The notes under the pieces are model-generated. The model saw only the letters and a program-made list of their open reading frames with translations, ran no database searches and was not told where the DNA came from. Below, one piece after another: positions 33,718 through 42,724 of a stretch of 64,000 bases of DNA (the first letter of the stretch is position 1; each line of letters begins with the position of its first letter). The DNA lies in contig CP108400.1 in assembly GCA_045039925.1 (NCBI GenBank), positions 10,168,001 to 10,232,000 on the forward strand. Reading direction: 5' to 3'. This DNA is from Yinghuangia sp045039925 (lineage in GTDB: Bacteria > Actinomycetota > Actinomycetes > Streptomycetales > Streptomycetaceae). The position numbers were made by a program, and so were the translations under genes.

Positions 33718-34611
33718 GTGCACGTGTTCGTTGCCGGGGCGACCGGTGCCGTCGGCCGCCTCCTGCTCCCTCTCTTGGTCGCGGACGGCCACCGGGTCAC
33801 CGCACTCACACGCGGCGAGTCGGGCGCCGCCGCCGTGCTCGCGGCCGGGGGTACGCCTGTGGTCGGGGACGTCTACGACGCGGCCGGCCTCGCGGGGGTG
33901 CTGCGCGCGGCGTCCCCAGACGTGGTGATGCACCAGCTCACCGACCTCAGCCGCGGCGACCTGGCGGCCAACGCCCGGATCCGGACAGTGGGTACGCGCA
34001 ACCTGGTCGACGCCGCCCTGGCGTCCGGGGTACGGCGGATCGTCGCGCAGAGCATCTCGTGGGCGTACGAGGCGGGCCCCGACCCAGCGCGCGAGGACAC
34101 GCCGCTCGACACCGCCGCACCGGAACCGCGCGGGACCAGCGTCGCCGGGGTCGCCGCCCTCGAGAGCGCGGTGCGGGAACTGCCCGAGTGGGTGGTGCTG
34201 CGGTACGGGCTGCTCTACGGCCCCGGCACTTGGTATACGCGCTACGGGTTGACGGCCGAGCGGGCGCGGGCGGGGGAGTTGGCCGCCGATGCGGATGTCA
34301 CCAGCTTCGTGCACGTCGCGGACGCCGCGCGGGCGGCGGCGCTGGCGTTGGCCTGGCCGTCCGGGACGACCGCCAACGTCGTCGACGACGAACCGGCCGC
34401 AGCCCGGGAGTGGGTGCCGGTGTTCTGCGACGCGGTCGGCGCGCCCCAGCCGGTGGAACGCGTGACTGAGCGGGTGACGGGGACGTCGGCGGGAACGTCG
34501 GCGGGAGCCCGTACTGGCTGGGCACGCGGTGCCGACAACTCCTACGCGCGCAAGGAACTGGGCTGGGAACCGGAGTACGCGTCATGGCGTACCGGATTCC
34601 GCACGCTGTGA
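33718..34611 (+). CDS. NAD(P)-dependent epimerase/dehydratase family protein
   Basis: A 297-residue extended SDR. FVAGATGAVGRLLLPLL is the cofactor loop; SISWAYEAGP is where the Tyr-x3-Lys motif would be, with Tyr but no evident Lys, so this is an atypical SDR; LYGPGTWYTRYG follows. The GTG at 33718 has GGGGAGG 7 nt upstream; a GTG overlapping the cupin stop is too close. It belongs to a class often found as a target of ECF41 sigma factors, and one lies 1.4 kb away, but linkage is inference. Confidence 0.86.
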   Translation: MHVFVAGATGAVGRLLLPLLVADGHRVTALTRGESGAAAVLAAGGTPVVGDVYDAAGLAGVLRAASPDVVMHQLTDLSRGDLAANARIRTVGTRNLVDAALASGVRRIVAQSISWAYEAGPDPAREDTPLDTAAPEPRGTSVAGVAALESAVRELPEWVVLRYGLLYGPGTWYTRYGLTAERARAGELAADADVTSFVHVADAARAAALALAWPSGTTANVVDDEPAAAREWVPVFCDAVGAPQPVERVTERVTGTSAGTSAGARTGWARGADNSYARKELGWEPEYASWRTGFRTL

Positions 34612-34669
34612 CCGTGGTTCGCAGACGACAGGGAGGAGCGGGGGAGGCAGAACGAAGATCCGAGAAATT

Positions 34670-34939
34670 GTGGATTCCGATGACCGGGATACCTCGCCTT
34701 GGGACGCGAATGACGACCCGCGACGGCGAATCAAGGTCGTGACGCAAGCCGAGATAACCACGGCCCGGGCGTACCTCGGCTGCCGCGGCGAAGTGAACCT
34801 CGTCCCCTTGTGGTTCGGCCTCGAAAGCGCCTACCAGCGGCAACTGATCGAGAAGCACGCGCAGGAGTTGGAGGAAGTCGAGAGCTATTTGGCTGCCGTA
34901 CGCGAGAACACTCAGGCCGTTCTCGCCGGGAGCTTGTAG
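34670..34939 (+). CDS. Small hypothetical protein
   Basis: A possible 89-residue protein with a charged N-terminus and a helical, Glu-rich C-terminus (QLIEKHAQELEEVESYLAAV) that may coil. Lower GC than its neighbours. The GTG start lacks a good ribosome site. Not recognised. Confidence 0.42.
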   Translation: MDSDDRDTSPWDANDDPRRRIKVVTQAEITTARAYLGCRGEVNLVPLWFGLESAYQRQLIEKHAQELEEVESYLAAVRENTQAVLAGSL

Positions 34940-35037
34940 AAGCAAGCCCGCTCGACCCGGACCACCGACATGCGTGTGTGAAGAACTCGATGTGAACCAT
35001 GACAGCTGGTGTCGTGTATTACGCCTAGAGTCTTCGC

Positions 35038-36012
35038 ATGCGCGCCGATCGGTTGGTTTCGCTGGTGCTTCTGCTGCGGCAGCACGGTCAGTTGTCCGCG
35101 ACCGCGCTGGCCCGAGAGCTGGAGGTTTCCACTCGTACTGTGCTGCGCGACATCGAGGCGCTGTCCGCGGCCGGTGTCCCGGTGTTCGCCGAACGCGGGC
35201 GGCACGGCGGGTTCGCGCTGCTGCCCGGCTTCCGGACCGAGCTCACCGGACTGAATCACGACGAGGCACTCGCCCTGGTGGTCGCCGGATCGCGGCGCGG
35301 GGCGCAGGTGTTCGGCCTCGGCTCGGCGCTCGCTTCGGCCATGCTCAAGGTGGTCGACGCATTGCCCGAGAGCTATCGGGCGACCGCGGCAGGTGCCGCG
35401 CAGCGACTGCTCATCGACCCCGAGGCAGACCTCCTCTCGCGCAGGCTGGAGGCCGAGGAACTGCCCGACACTGTCGTGGCCGAGGTCCGGCGCGCGGTGT
35501 TCGCCGGACACAAGCTGCGCATCCACTACGCGGCCGTGGACCAGGCCCCGAAGTGGCGCACCGTGGACCCGATCGGCCTGGTCACCGTCCGCGACCACGG
35601 CTACTTGCTGGCGACGAGGTCCGGCGAGGACCGGACGTACCGGCTGTCCCGGATCCTGGCCGCCGAGGAACTCGACGAACCGGCGCAGCGTCCGGACCGG
35701 GTGGACCTCGACCGGGCCTGGCAGGAGCGCAGCACGCGGTTCCGTACCGGCGGAGACCAAGTCACCGTGCTGCTACGGGTGGACCCGGCGCGCCGGGCGG
35801 AACTCGTGGGCACGGCACTGGCCGTCCTCGCCGAGGAGGCCGACGCGGACGGCCGACTGCGGATGGAAGTGACGTTCCAGGATTCGAGGCACGCGGAATG
35901 GGCGCTGTGGCAACTCGCCACGAGCGCGGAGGCCCTGGCCCCGCAGTGGCTGCGCGACTCCCTGCGTGACCGCGCCGCCGCGATCACCGCTTGCTACGGA
36001 GGGGCGCCCTGA
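35038..36012 (+). CDS. HTH/WYL-domain transcriptional regulator
   Basis: A 324-residue YafY-type regulator. The N-terminal winged helix is LSATALARELEVSTRTVLRDIEAL, followed by the WYL domain with HYAAVDQAPKWRTVDPIGLV and DHGYLLATRSGEDRTYRLSRI, then the WCX-type C-terminus. WYL proteins sense nucleotides or nucleic acid and are common controllers of defence islands and DNA-damage genes. It stands 120 nt before the NACHT gene on the same strand. Regulation of that gene is possible but not shown. Its ATG has no clear ribosome site. Confidence 0.92.
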   Translation: MRADRLVSLVLLLRQHGQLSATALARELEVSTRTVLRDIEALSAAGVPVFAERGRHGGFALLPGFRTELTGLNHDEALALVVAGSRRGAQVFGLGSALASAMLKVVDALPESYRATAAGAAQRLLIDPEADLLSRRLEAEELPDTVVAEVRRAVFAGHKLRIHYAAVDQAPKWRTVDPIGLVTVRDHGYLLATRSGEDRTYRLSRILAAEELDEPAQRPDRVDLDRAWQERSTRFRTGGDQVTVLLRVDPARRAELVGTALAVLAEEADADGRLRMEVTFQDSRHAEWALWQLATSAEALAPQWLRDSLRDRAAAITACYGGAP

Positions 36013-36132
36013 GGATTGCTTTGAAGACACCGCCCGCGGGTGGCCCCGATTGTGTCCGGCGCGCCGTTGTCTCGCTCCGTGAACTGCGCTGTTCCGCAAC
36101 CTTCGACATCGCGGGCGTCCGATGATGGAGCC

Positions 36133-38217
36133 ATGACAAGCCGTGGGGGGCGCGGAGCGGGCGTTGTTCTGGCCGCCGTCGCGGTGGCCGCGCTGGGCGT
36201 CGGTGTCGTTGTGCTGGTGCCGGAGGCGAAGAAGGGGGACGTCGACCCGGTCGGCATGCTCGTCGGCGGTGCGGGCCTGGTGGCCGGGACGGTCGCGGCG
36301 TGGCTGGCCTGGCTCACGCTGCGCCACGGCGACACCGACCCGACGGCGACGGCGGTGCGGCTTGCCGGTCAGGTGCTCGCCGCGGAAACCCGGGCCCGTC
36401 GGAGGTTATTGGGCGGGGACGCCGCCGCGATCGACGTACGGTTCGCCTTCCGGCCGGCACCCGTACCCGCGCACGACGCCGCAGGCGCCCGCCCCGAGGG
36501 CACGCTGCGCGATGTCGCCGACTACTACCGGCAGTTGCAACCCGGCCGACTGGTGATCACCGGCGCACCCGGCTCGGGCAAGACGGTCCTGGCCATCGAG
36601 CTGATCCTCGCCCTGCTCGACAAACGCGACCTCGGCGATCCGGTGCCTGTACGGCTGTCCCTCGCATCCTGGGCCGAACTCACCACGAACACTGGGGAAG
36701 ACCCGGCCACCCCGTCGGCCCCCGACCCGGACCAGGTCGGTGCCTGGCTGGTTCGGGTCCTGGTCGAGACCTACCGACTGCGCCACACCGCAGCACGGTC
36801 CCTGGTCGACGCCGGCATGGTCCTGCCCGTACTCGACGGCCTGGACGAGATGGACGCCGCCGACACCGGCACCCCCCTTTACCGCACCCGCGCCCGACAC
36901 GCCCTCGACACCCTCAACGCCTACCAACGCGGCCGCGATCGCGCGCCGTTGGTGCTGACCTCGCGCAGCGCCGCGTACCTCGACCTGCAAGCCCTGCACG
37001 TGTGGGCACGCGACGGGGCCCGCGTGGAGATCACCGCCGTCTCCCTCCTCCAGGCCCGCGAGTTCGTGACACGCCGCGCCTCCGACCCCGAGCGCTGGAG
37101 GACGGTCCTGGACCACCTGTCCGCCGACCCCTCGTCAGCCCTGGCCCGCGGACTGTCCACCCCCTGGCGGCTGACCGTCGCCGTCACCGCCCACGAGCAA
37201 CGCGACCCCACCACCGGGGCCCACCTCAACACCCCGCGCGACCTGCTCAACCCCGCACTGACCAGCGAAGACGCAGTCCGTGACCACCTTATCCGGCTCC
37301 TGCTCACCACCACCGTCCGAGCCCACCCACCCTCCGGCCGCCCCGACCCGGCACAGGTGCGTGCTTGCCTCGGCACCCTGGCCGCCTACCTGAATGTCAA
37401 CGCCGCTACCGGACGCACCATCGATGGACGCACCCTCTCCGGCACCGACCTCGTCCCGCACGAACTGTGGCCCATCGCCGGCCCCTACCGCGCCCGCGCC
37501 ACCCACACCCTGCTCCTCATCGCAGCAGCCTGCCTGACAGGCGCGGTGGGCGTCCTGGCCGCCGTCGCCACCGGGAACCGCGACAGCGCGGTCGACGTGA
37601 TCCGCGGCGCGACGGTGGCGACCATGGGGGTGGCGTGGTCGTGGCGGGGGTGGCTTGAGCCTGCCCGGGGCGACTGGAGCCGCCTGCGCACTACGTCCGG
37701 ACGCCGTCGCCTCGCGGTCGGGCTCGCGTACGGGCTCGCGGTCGCGCTCGCGGTCGGGCTCACAGTCGGGCTCGCGGTCGGGCTCACCTACGGGCTCGTG
37801 GTCGCGCTTGCGGTCGGGCTCGTGGTCGGAGTCACGGTCGGGCTCAATGGTGGAGCGCGCGCGACAGCAGGATCGGGGGACGTGAACCGTGAGGACTTCG
37901 TGTACGGGCTCGCGGTCGGTCTCGTCGGCGGGCTCGCACTCGGGCTCGCGATCGCGCTCGCGGCCGGGCTCTCGTACGGGCTCGCAGTCGGTCTCGTCGG
38001 CGGGCTTGGAGGCGGGCTCGGATTGGCGGGGGTCGCGATGCGGTATGTCGCGTTGGTGGTGTGCACCCGCCGGGGCCGCGTCGTGCTGCCCTGGTCCCTG
38101 CGCCGCTTCCTCGCCTGGGCGGAACAGGCCGGACTCCTGCGCATCGCCGGGAACGCCTACCAGTTCCGCCACCGCGAACTCCAGGACTGGCTGGCTGCCC
38201 CCGCCAACCAGGTGTAG
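36133..38217 (+). CDS. Membrane NACHT-type STAND NTPase with Gly-Leu repeat domain
   Basis: A 694-residue protein. Two N-terminal membrane helices (about 9-30 and 40-63) precede a NACHT module: Walker A GAPGSGKT at 144-151, Walker B VLPVLDGLDEMD at 230-241, and LVLTSRSAAYLDL as sensor region. After a helical region, another helix at about 455-475 and then a long run of Gly-Leu-Ala-Val repeats (about 525-635) form extra hydrophobic segments. The end contains YQFRHRELQDWLA, a typical NACHT/STAND tail. Bacterial NACHT proteins include anti-phage effectors; this role is inference. WYL regulator upstream. Confidence 0.9.
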   Translation: MTSRGGRGAGVVLAAVAVAALGVGVVVLVPEAKKGDVDPVGMLVGGAGLVAGTVAAWLAWLTLRHGDTDPTATAVRLAGQVLAAETRARRRLLGGDAAAIDVRFAFRPAPVPAHDAAGARPEGTLRDVADYYRQLQPGRLVITGAPGSGKTVLAIELILALLDKRDLGDPVPVRLSLASWAELTTNTGEDPATPSAPDPDQVGAWLVRVLVETYRLRHTAARSLVDAGMVLPVLDGLDEMDAADTGTPLYRTRARHALDTLNAYQRGRDRAPLVLTSRSAAYLDLQALHVWARDGARVEITAVSLLQAREFVTRRASDPERWRTVLDHLSADPSSALARGLSTPWRLTVAVTAHEQRDPTTGAHLNTPRDLLNPALTSEDAVRDHLIRLLLTTTVRAHPPSGRPDPAQVRACLGTLAAYLNVNAATGRTIDGRTLSGTDLVPHELWPIAGPYRARATHTLLLIAAACLTGAVGVLAAVATGNRDSAVDVIRGATVATMGVAWSWRGWLEPARGDWSRLRTTSGRRRLAVGLAYGLAVALAVGLTVGLAVGLTYGLVVALAVGLVVGVTVGLNGGARATAGSGDVNREDFVYGLAVGLVGGLALGLAIALAAGLSYGLAVGLVGGLGGGLGLAGVAMRYVALVVCTRRGRVVLPWSLRRFLAWAEQAGLLRIAGNAYQFRHRELQDWLAAPANQV
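37710..38035 (+). repeat. Tandem GGGCTCGCGGTC-type repeats encoding Gly-Leu-Ala-Val
   Basis: Two blocks of imperfect 12-bp units built on GGGCTCGCGGTC inside the NACHT gene, separated by a non-repeat segment around 37850-37900. They encode hydrophobic GLAV/GLTV/GLTY repeats that should span or lie in the membrane. Copy number is likely to vary between strains in frame. Confidence 0.88.
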
Positions 38218-38497
38218 CCGTACGAGTCCCAAGTCCCGGTCAGGCAGCGGCCCCTGCCCCGACGACGCAGACAAGCCGGCCGCACCGACGACCAATCAGG
38301 CGCTCAGGACCCTGCAGTCACACCGACCGTCGGTGACGGTCACCCGGCGACCGCGCTCACCACACCCCCCTCCAACGACCGCTCGACCAACTGCCGCGGG
38401 ACGTGGGAGCTGATGCGCCCAGGGAAACCCGCTGCGTGGCGGCGTCCTTGACGGGCTGTCAGGTCGATGCCGCCCGTATGGTCAGACAGGTCGGCGG

Positions 38498-39790
38498 TCA
38501 GATCCGGGCAAGCAGCCCACAGCTGTCCTCGGGTACCGTCGTCGCGCCCGGCGAGGGACTGGCCGTCTCCAGCGGCTTGCTGCGGTCGTACGGGTCGATC
38601 GGTGCCCCGGAGGGCTTGGTCTTCTCTCCCGGGTCGGAGGCGTATTGCGGGTGCAGAAATCCGTCGTTGATGTCACAGGACGTGTTGGCGAAGTCGGCGT
38701 TCCGCCATGACATCCAGACCCTGCCCTTGGTGGAGGGCTTGTAGTTCGGGCCCTTGTAGACCTTCGTCTCGAGCGTGCGCCGCACCAACGTCCGGGTGAC
38801 CTCACTGTCCGCTTGGCCAGCCTTGGCCACCGGGTAGACGAACGAGTAGTCGGCGGTGACGGTGAGCATCCCCTCGTCGTCGAGCGCGTAGGCCATGATC
38901 CCGGAGACCTTGATGACGCTGCCGACCAGTTCCGTCTCCTGGGGATTGAAGCGCGTGATGGTGACAAGCGGGTCGTTGTCCACCGTGGACCGGGCGTACG
39001 CGGCTTCCAGTTCGTCCAGCAGATCGTCCTGCTGCGGATCCACCAGGGCCCGGAAGGCGGCCGGCGTCTCGCCGCGCAGCGCGGCCGGGTCCAGGTTCGC
39101 GGCGATGAGCAGGTCCCTGGTCACCTGGAGGGCCGACTGCACCTGTGTCGCCGTGTAGCCCTTCGCCGGCTTGACCTCGGGCAAAACGATCCCCGCCGCG
39201 CCGTCGGCGTAGTTGAGGGCGGGCGATCCGGCGAAGGGGTTTTCCCGGGTCGGCTGGTCGGGATCGACGGGTTGGAGGGTGGTCGGCAGCGGGGCCGCCG
39301 CCGAGGCTATCCCGGACACCGGCGGCTGCACGGTCATGGGCGCGGAGTTGGTCGAGGTGTCGTCGCCCCGGTTGTTGCCGCCGAGCAGGTCGCGGAACGT
39401 GTCAGGTTGGGACGCCACCAAGAGCAGTACCGCGAACAGGACGAACCACACCGCGATCTTCAAGTTGGACCGGTCCCGGCGCACCGGACGGCCCCATGGG
39501 TCGGTGGGTTGTCGGCGGAATCGACGCCTGGGCGCCCGCGTCGGCTGCGGGGTGTCCGCCGCCTCGCGGAAGCCGACCGCCTGCGGCGGTTCCTCGCGCC
39601 AGCGTTCGGCGAGCATCCTGGCCCGCGCCGAAGGTTCGCGCTGACCGGCCCCGCGGACGAACTCCTCGTCGAGGACCAGGTCCTCGAAAGGGTCGCCCTC
39701 GGAAGGCTTCTGACCCGCCGTCACCTCCGGGCCCCGGCCCGGTCTTCCGGGTCCCTCGGACCCGCCCCCGCTGTTCTCTTGATCCGACAC
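38498..39790 (-). CDS. Membrane-anchored hypothetical protein with extracellular domain
   Basis: A 430-residue protein: a charged cytosolic N-terminus (about 110 residues, with AERWREEP), a single helix (KIAVWFVLFAVLLLVAS), and a large extracellular domain with Pro/Thr linker followed by a conserved-looking region (NYADGAAGIVLPEVKPAKGY, YKGPNYKPSTKGRVWMSWRN). This layout is common for uncharacterised actinobacterial secretion-linked proteins. The GTG at 39790 is the start; its ribosome site is weak. Not recognised by name. Confidence 0.8.
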   Translation of the reverse strand: MSDQENSGGGSEGPGRPGRGPEVTAGQKPSEGDPFEDLVLDEEFVRGAGQREPSARARMLAERWREEPPQAVGFREAADTPQPTRAPRRRFRRQPTDPWGRPVRRDRSNLKIAVWFVLFAVLLLVASQPDTFRDLLGGNNRGDDTSTNSAPMTVQPPVSGIASAAAPLPTTLQPVDPDQPTRENPFAGSPALNYADGAAGIVLPEVKPAKGYTATQVQSALQVTRDLLIAANLDPAALRGETPAAFRALVDPQQDDLLDELEAAYARSTVDNDPLVTITRFNPQETELVGSVIKVSGIMAYALDDEGMLTVTADYSFVYPVAKAGQADSEVTRTLVRRTLETKVYKGPNYKPSTKGRVWMSWRNADFANTSCDINDGFLHPQYASDPGEKTKPSGAPIDPYDRSKPLETASPSPGATTVPEDSCGLLARI

Positions 39791-40110
39791 GCGCGCAACC
39801 TACCCGACTGATCTGACAGCCGATAGTGGCGGTGCGCACCTGACTTGCTCCAGCTCGGCCAACCCGAGGACGCGGCCGACGGGGGCCGGGCTCCACGTAC
39901 GTTCGGCCCGCGGCGCGCAGTGAACCGCGGCTGACGCCGCGCGCTCGCGACGAACGTGACCTTCCTGGCCCAGCGGTGGCTGACGTACTTGCCGCCAGAC
40001 ACCCGGCCGCTGCCGTCGGTGGCGCCGTACGACCAACTGCCGCGCGCCGCTGGTTCAGCGGCGCCAGCCGCGAGGGAGAGACCTGATGACCCTGCCCCGC
40101 CAGCGCGGCA
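39791..40110. other. Non-coding stretch next to IS remnant
   Basis: No convincing gene. The plus strand has short coding-like pieces but none with a start, ribosome site and recognisable domain. It probably contains decayed sequence from the IS21-type element whose istB fragment follows. Confidence 0.4.
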
Positions 40111-40278
40111 TGACCGAGCAGGCCGCCCGACACGGCCATCGACCAAGCGTGCAAAGCCCGGCGCCTGCCCACCGTTCGGGCGAAGTTCCGCGACGCGCCA
40201 GAGCGCAGCGCCAAGGACCAACTGACCCACCTGGGCTACCTCGCCGAGCTGCTGCCGGCCGAGCGCGGCCCAGTCGAC
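40111..40278 (+). pseudogene. IS21-family istB remnant
   Basis: Pieces of the N-terminal region of an IstB helper ATPase can be read: GMTEQAARH in one frame, then after a frameshift AIDQACKARRLPTVRAKF and QLTHLGYLAELLPAE in another. It stops at the end of the HEAT-repeat gene, so the ATPase core is missing. Clear remnant, non-functional. Confidence 0.7.
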
Positions 40279-41253
40279 CTACCGGACGTCCGGTATGAGC
40301 ATCTCGTGGACACAGCGGAGAAGTCCGCACTTGTAGTCCACCGGTGGGAACCAGGGCGACTTCTGGAACAGGTCGCCGAGCTGCTCGGTCTCCGGGTCGG
40401 CAAGGAGTGTGCGCAGGCCGTCGGGGACCGGCCCTTCGACCAAGCACAGCCAGGCGAGACCAGCGCCGACGCGGACGTGCGGTGGTTGTCCGAGGTCCGA
40501 CCACAGGTCCCGCACCCAGTCGGCGGCGGTGTTGTCGTCAGGGTGTTCACGCGCGAGTTGGGCGATCGCGAGGATCAGGCTGATCTGGACGGATGGGTCG
40601 TCCTCCACCGCCCATCGGCGGTGCAGGGCTGCGGCGATGCGGGCCGCCTCGCCGCTGGCCACGGCCAAGGTAAACGCGGCCGCGGCCCGGACGGCGGCGT
40701 CCAGGTCGGCCAGAAGCGGGAGCAGCAGTTCGCAGTCGACCGTGACGGCCTCTCGGGCAGCCTGGATCGTCCAGTCCACCGGGCACATCGTCGACCCGCT
40801 GATCACCATAGGGCCCTCGGCGACTGCGAGTAGCTCCGCTCGTGATCCGCCACCGAGGGACAGGGTCCGCCCGATCTCGGCGGTCAGGCGCAGGACTTCC
40901 GCCCGGAGCCCACGGTGCTTGCCAATCGCGGTGATCCGGAGCAGGAACGGGACTGCCCACGCGGCGACGTCGGCCGACCTTCCCTCCAGGCGGAGGGCGC
41001 GCGACAGGCGGGACAGCGCTTGGCGGGCGGCTTCCGCATCATCGGAGGCGAGCCTCGCCAACAGGACAGGGATGTCGTCGCCGGGGTCGCCGTAGTGCGG
41101 GATCCGCTCCCACGGGATCGCGCCGTACCGGAACTCGTCCTTGGTCTTCTGCGACATTGCCGCCATGACGGTGCGCACGTCGTACTGGGTGCCCACCCAC
41201 GGTTCCGGCCACGAGTCCCAAAGCACGTCGTCCATAGGCGGATGCTCGAACAT
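40279..41253 (-). CDS. HEAT-repeat protein
   Basis: A 324-residue soluble, alpha-helical protein. From about residue 55 it shows paired helices of HEAT type, for example DAEAARQALSRLSRALRLEG, LDAAVRAAAAFTLAVASGE and PSVQISLILAIAQLA. The N-terminus is Trp/Pro-rich (DDVLWDSWPEPWVGTQYDV). GAGGGG precedes the ATG at 41253. HEAT proteins act as binding scaffolds; this one has no catalytic motif. Function unknown. It sits between IS remnants, which may have carried or interrupted it. Confidence 0.82.
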   Translation of the reverse strand: MFEHPPMDDVLWDSWPEPWVGTQYDVRTVMAAMSQKTKDEFRYGAIPWERIPHYGDPGDDIPVLLARLASDDAEAARQALSRLSRALRLEGRSADVAAWAVPFLLRITAIGKHRGLRAEVLRLTAEIGRTLSLGGGSRAELLAVAEGPMVISGSTMCPVDWTIQAAREAVTVDCELLLPLLADLDAAVRAAAAFTLAVASGEAARIAAALHRRWAVEDDPSVQISLILAIAQLAREHPDDNTAADWVRDLWSDLGQPPHVRVGAGLAWLCLVEGPVPDGLRTLLADPETEQLGDLFQKSPWFPPVDYKCGLLRCVHEMLIPDVR

Positions 41254-41383
41254 CGCAGGGTCCCCTCGCCGACCACGACGCAGACCCTCCTGCGTTCGGT
41301 CGCTCTTTGTACGTCGATCCGCTGATCGCCGCCCCGCGATCACGACGAACGAAGCCTAGTACTCCAGCCGTTGATCGTGATCT

Positions 41384-42146
41384 TCACGTTCGAGTGGCTC
41401 GCCGCCGATGGTGGCTGGTCTGGGATCGAGCCTGGTGGCGGCGTCGCCAGTCGGACCAGCGAAGCCGGTGGACAGGGTCAAAGGCGCGTTGGAGCTGTCG
41501 GCTCCCGGGCGGGGGCGAGGTCGATGACGGCCCAGTCGTAGAAGCGGTGGCCCTTGGCTCCGGCCCCTGCGGATAGCTTCTGCCAGGCCCTCTTGGGTAC
41601 CTTCCTGGCCAGCATGTCGGCGCGGAACGTCCCAGCGCCCGTGGTGACTTCGTGCGAGCAGGCCACCGCGAGGACGTAGCCGGTGCCACGCTTGTCCAGC
41701 GCGGCGCGCAGCCTCGGGTTGCAGCCGTAGACCTCGTCTCCCGCGACCCAGGCGACCCGGTGGCCGGCGTCCAGGAATCGGGTGACCACGCGGCTGGACA
41801 CCGACGGTGTCGGTGCCCTTCTTCACGTAGCTGGTCTCGTCGACCACCAGAACCGCCTGGTCGTCCCGCAGATGCTCCACCACGTAGGCCCGCACGTCGT
41901 CGCGGACCTGGTCGGCGTCCCAGTTGGCCCGCCCGAGCAGATGCTGCGTGCCGCCCGGGGGGCTCTCTTCAGCCCACTCTGCGATGGTCCAGCAGTTCTT
42001 GAGGGGCAGGCCGGACAGCAGCCCGAGCACCAACCGCCCGACCCGACGTCGGGGTTCGACCTGTGCGAATCGGCCCGAGACCGGGCCATCAGGCCCTCGA
42101 ACGCCTCCTGTCAGCGGTCAGGGTCTACCCTGTGACCTGCGGCCAC
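41384..42146 (-). pseudogene. IS701-family transposase, deleted and frameshifted
   Basis: Three frames hold separate parts. The N-terminal part has an in-frame TGA where Trp would sit, a frameshift, then RFAQVEPRRRVGRLVLGL, GLPLKNCWTIAEWAEES and VLVVDETSYVKKGTDTVG (first catalytic Asp). A deletion joins this to TRFLDAGHRVAWVAGDEVYG (second Asp) through KGHRFYDWAVID. A second deletion removes the third acid, and a last frame gives PVHRLRWSDWRRRHQAR. No functional transposase is possible. Confidence 0.88.
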
Positions 42147-42172
42147 CGCATGATCGTTTGTCTTCACACGCC

Positions 42173-42724
42173 GATGATCAACGGTGGCCGTGCCCGTCTC
42201 CACAGCGCGTCAGGGTCGCGCAGCGTCTGCCTGCCGTCCTGAATTTGGAGGACTTGTGCAACGTGGCGAAGTCTGGTGGGTTCAGTTCGACGAGCGAAGG
42301 TTGGTCGTACTGCTGTCGGGAGAGGACACGTCCGGGATCCGGGTGATGCAGGTCGTAGCTCCGGCGGGCGTCGACATCAGCGGTCTGGCCATCGAAGTGA
42401 CGGTCGGCGCCGCTGAAGGACTGCCGTTCGAAGGCGTGCTGCGGCTCGCGTTCCCAAGTCCAGGCTTCACCCCGTGCACGTGGCTGACCACTGTGTCCCG
42501 GGACGACCTGATAGAGCGGGAGGCCGTCCTGTCCTCCGTGAAGCTCAGCGAGATTGACGACGCCCTCCGACTCGCCGAACAAGCGCACGAGCGTACCCCG
42601 GCAACGACCGCGAAGCTCAGCGAGATACGGGACGCCGTCCGTCTCGGTGAACCCGGGTAGACGGAGAAGGAGCCGACGCCCGCGACGGCGTGGGCGATCT
42701 CGGGCAAGATGATCAACGCTGGCC
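42173..42724. repeat. 17-bp direct repeats flanking a 518-bp insert inside the IS
   Basis: GATGATCAACG-g-TGGCC (42173-42189) and GATGATCAACG-c-TGGCC (42708-42724) match at 16 of 17 bases, 535 bp apart. Removing one copy and the DNA between would place the transposase start about 100 bp from the right TIR, the normal IS layout, so the segment looks like an insertion. The repeated core also resembles the inner TIR. Confidence 0.65.
42256..42660 (+). CDS. PemK/MazF-like protein carried inside an IS
   Basis: A 134-residue protein whose first 105 residues resemble PemK/MazF endoribonuclease toxins: VQRGEVWWVQFDERRLVVLL at the N-terminus, a central beta region, and TWLTTVSRDDLIEREAVLSS before the final helix. 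The usual catalytic Arg/Thr positions are not obvious, so activity is uncertain. The C-terminus carries a duplicated KLSEI.DA.RL element. GGAGG lies 4 nt before the GTG. No antitoxin gene is visible upstream; only 66 nt separate it from the IS direct repeat. Confidence 0.65.
   Translation: MQRGEVWWVQFDERRLVVLLSGEDTSGIRVMQVVAPAGVDISGLAIEVTVGAAEGLPFEGVLRLAFPSPGFTPCTWLTTVSRDDLIEREAVLSSVKLSEIDDALRLAEQAHERTPATTAKLSEIRDAVRLGEPG

Noticed and set aside
37710..38035. CRISPR-like repeats
   Set aside because: Repeats are contiguous 12-bp coding units inside the NACHT gene.
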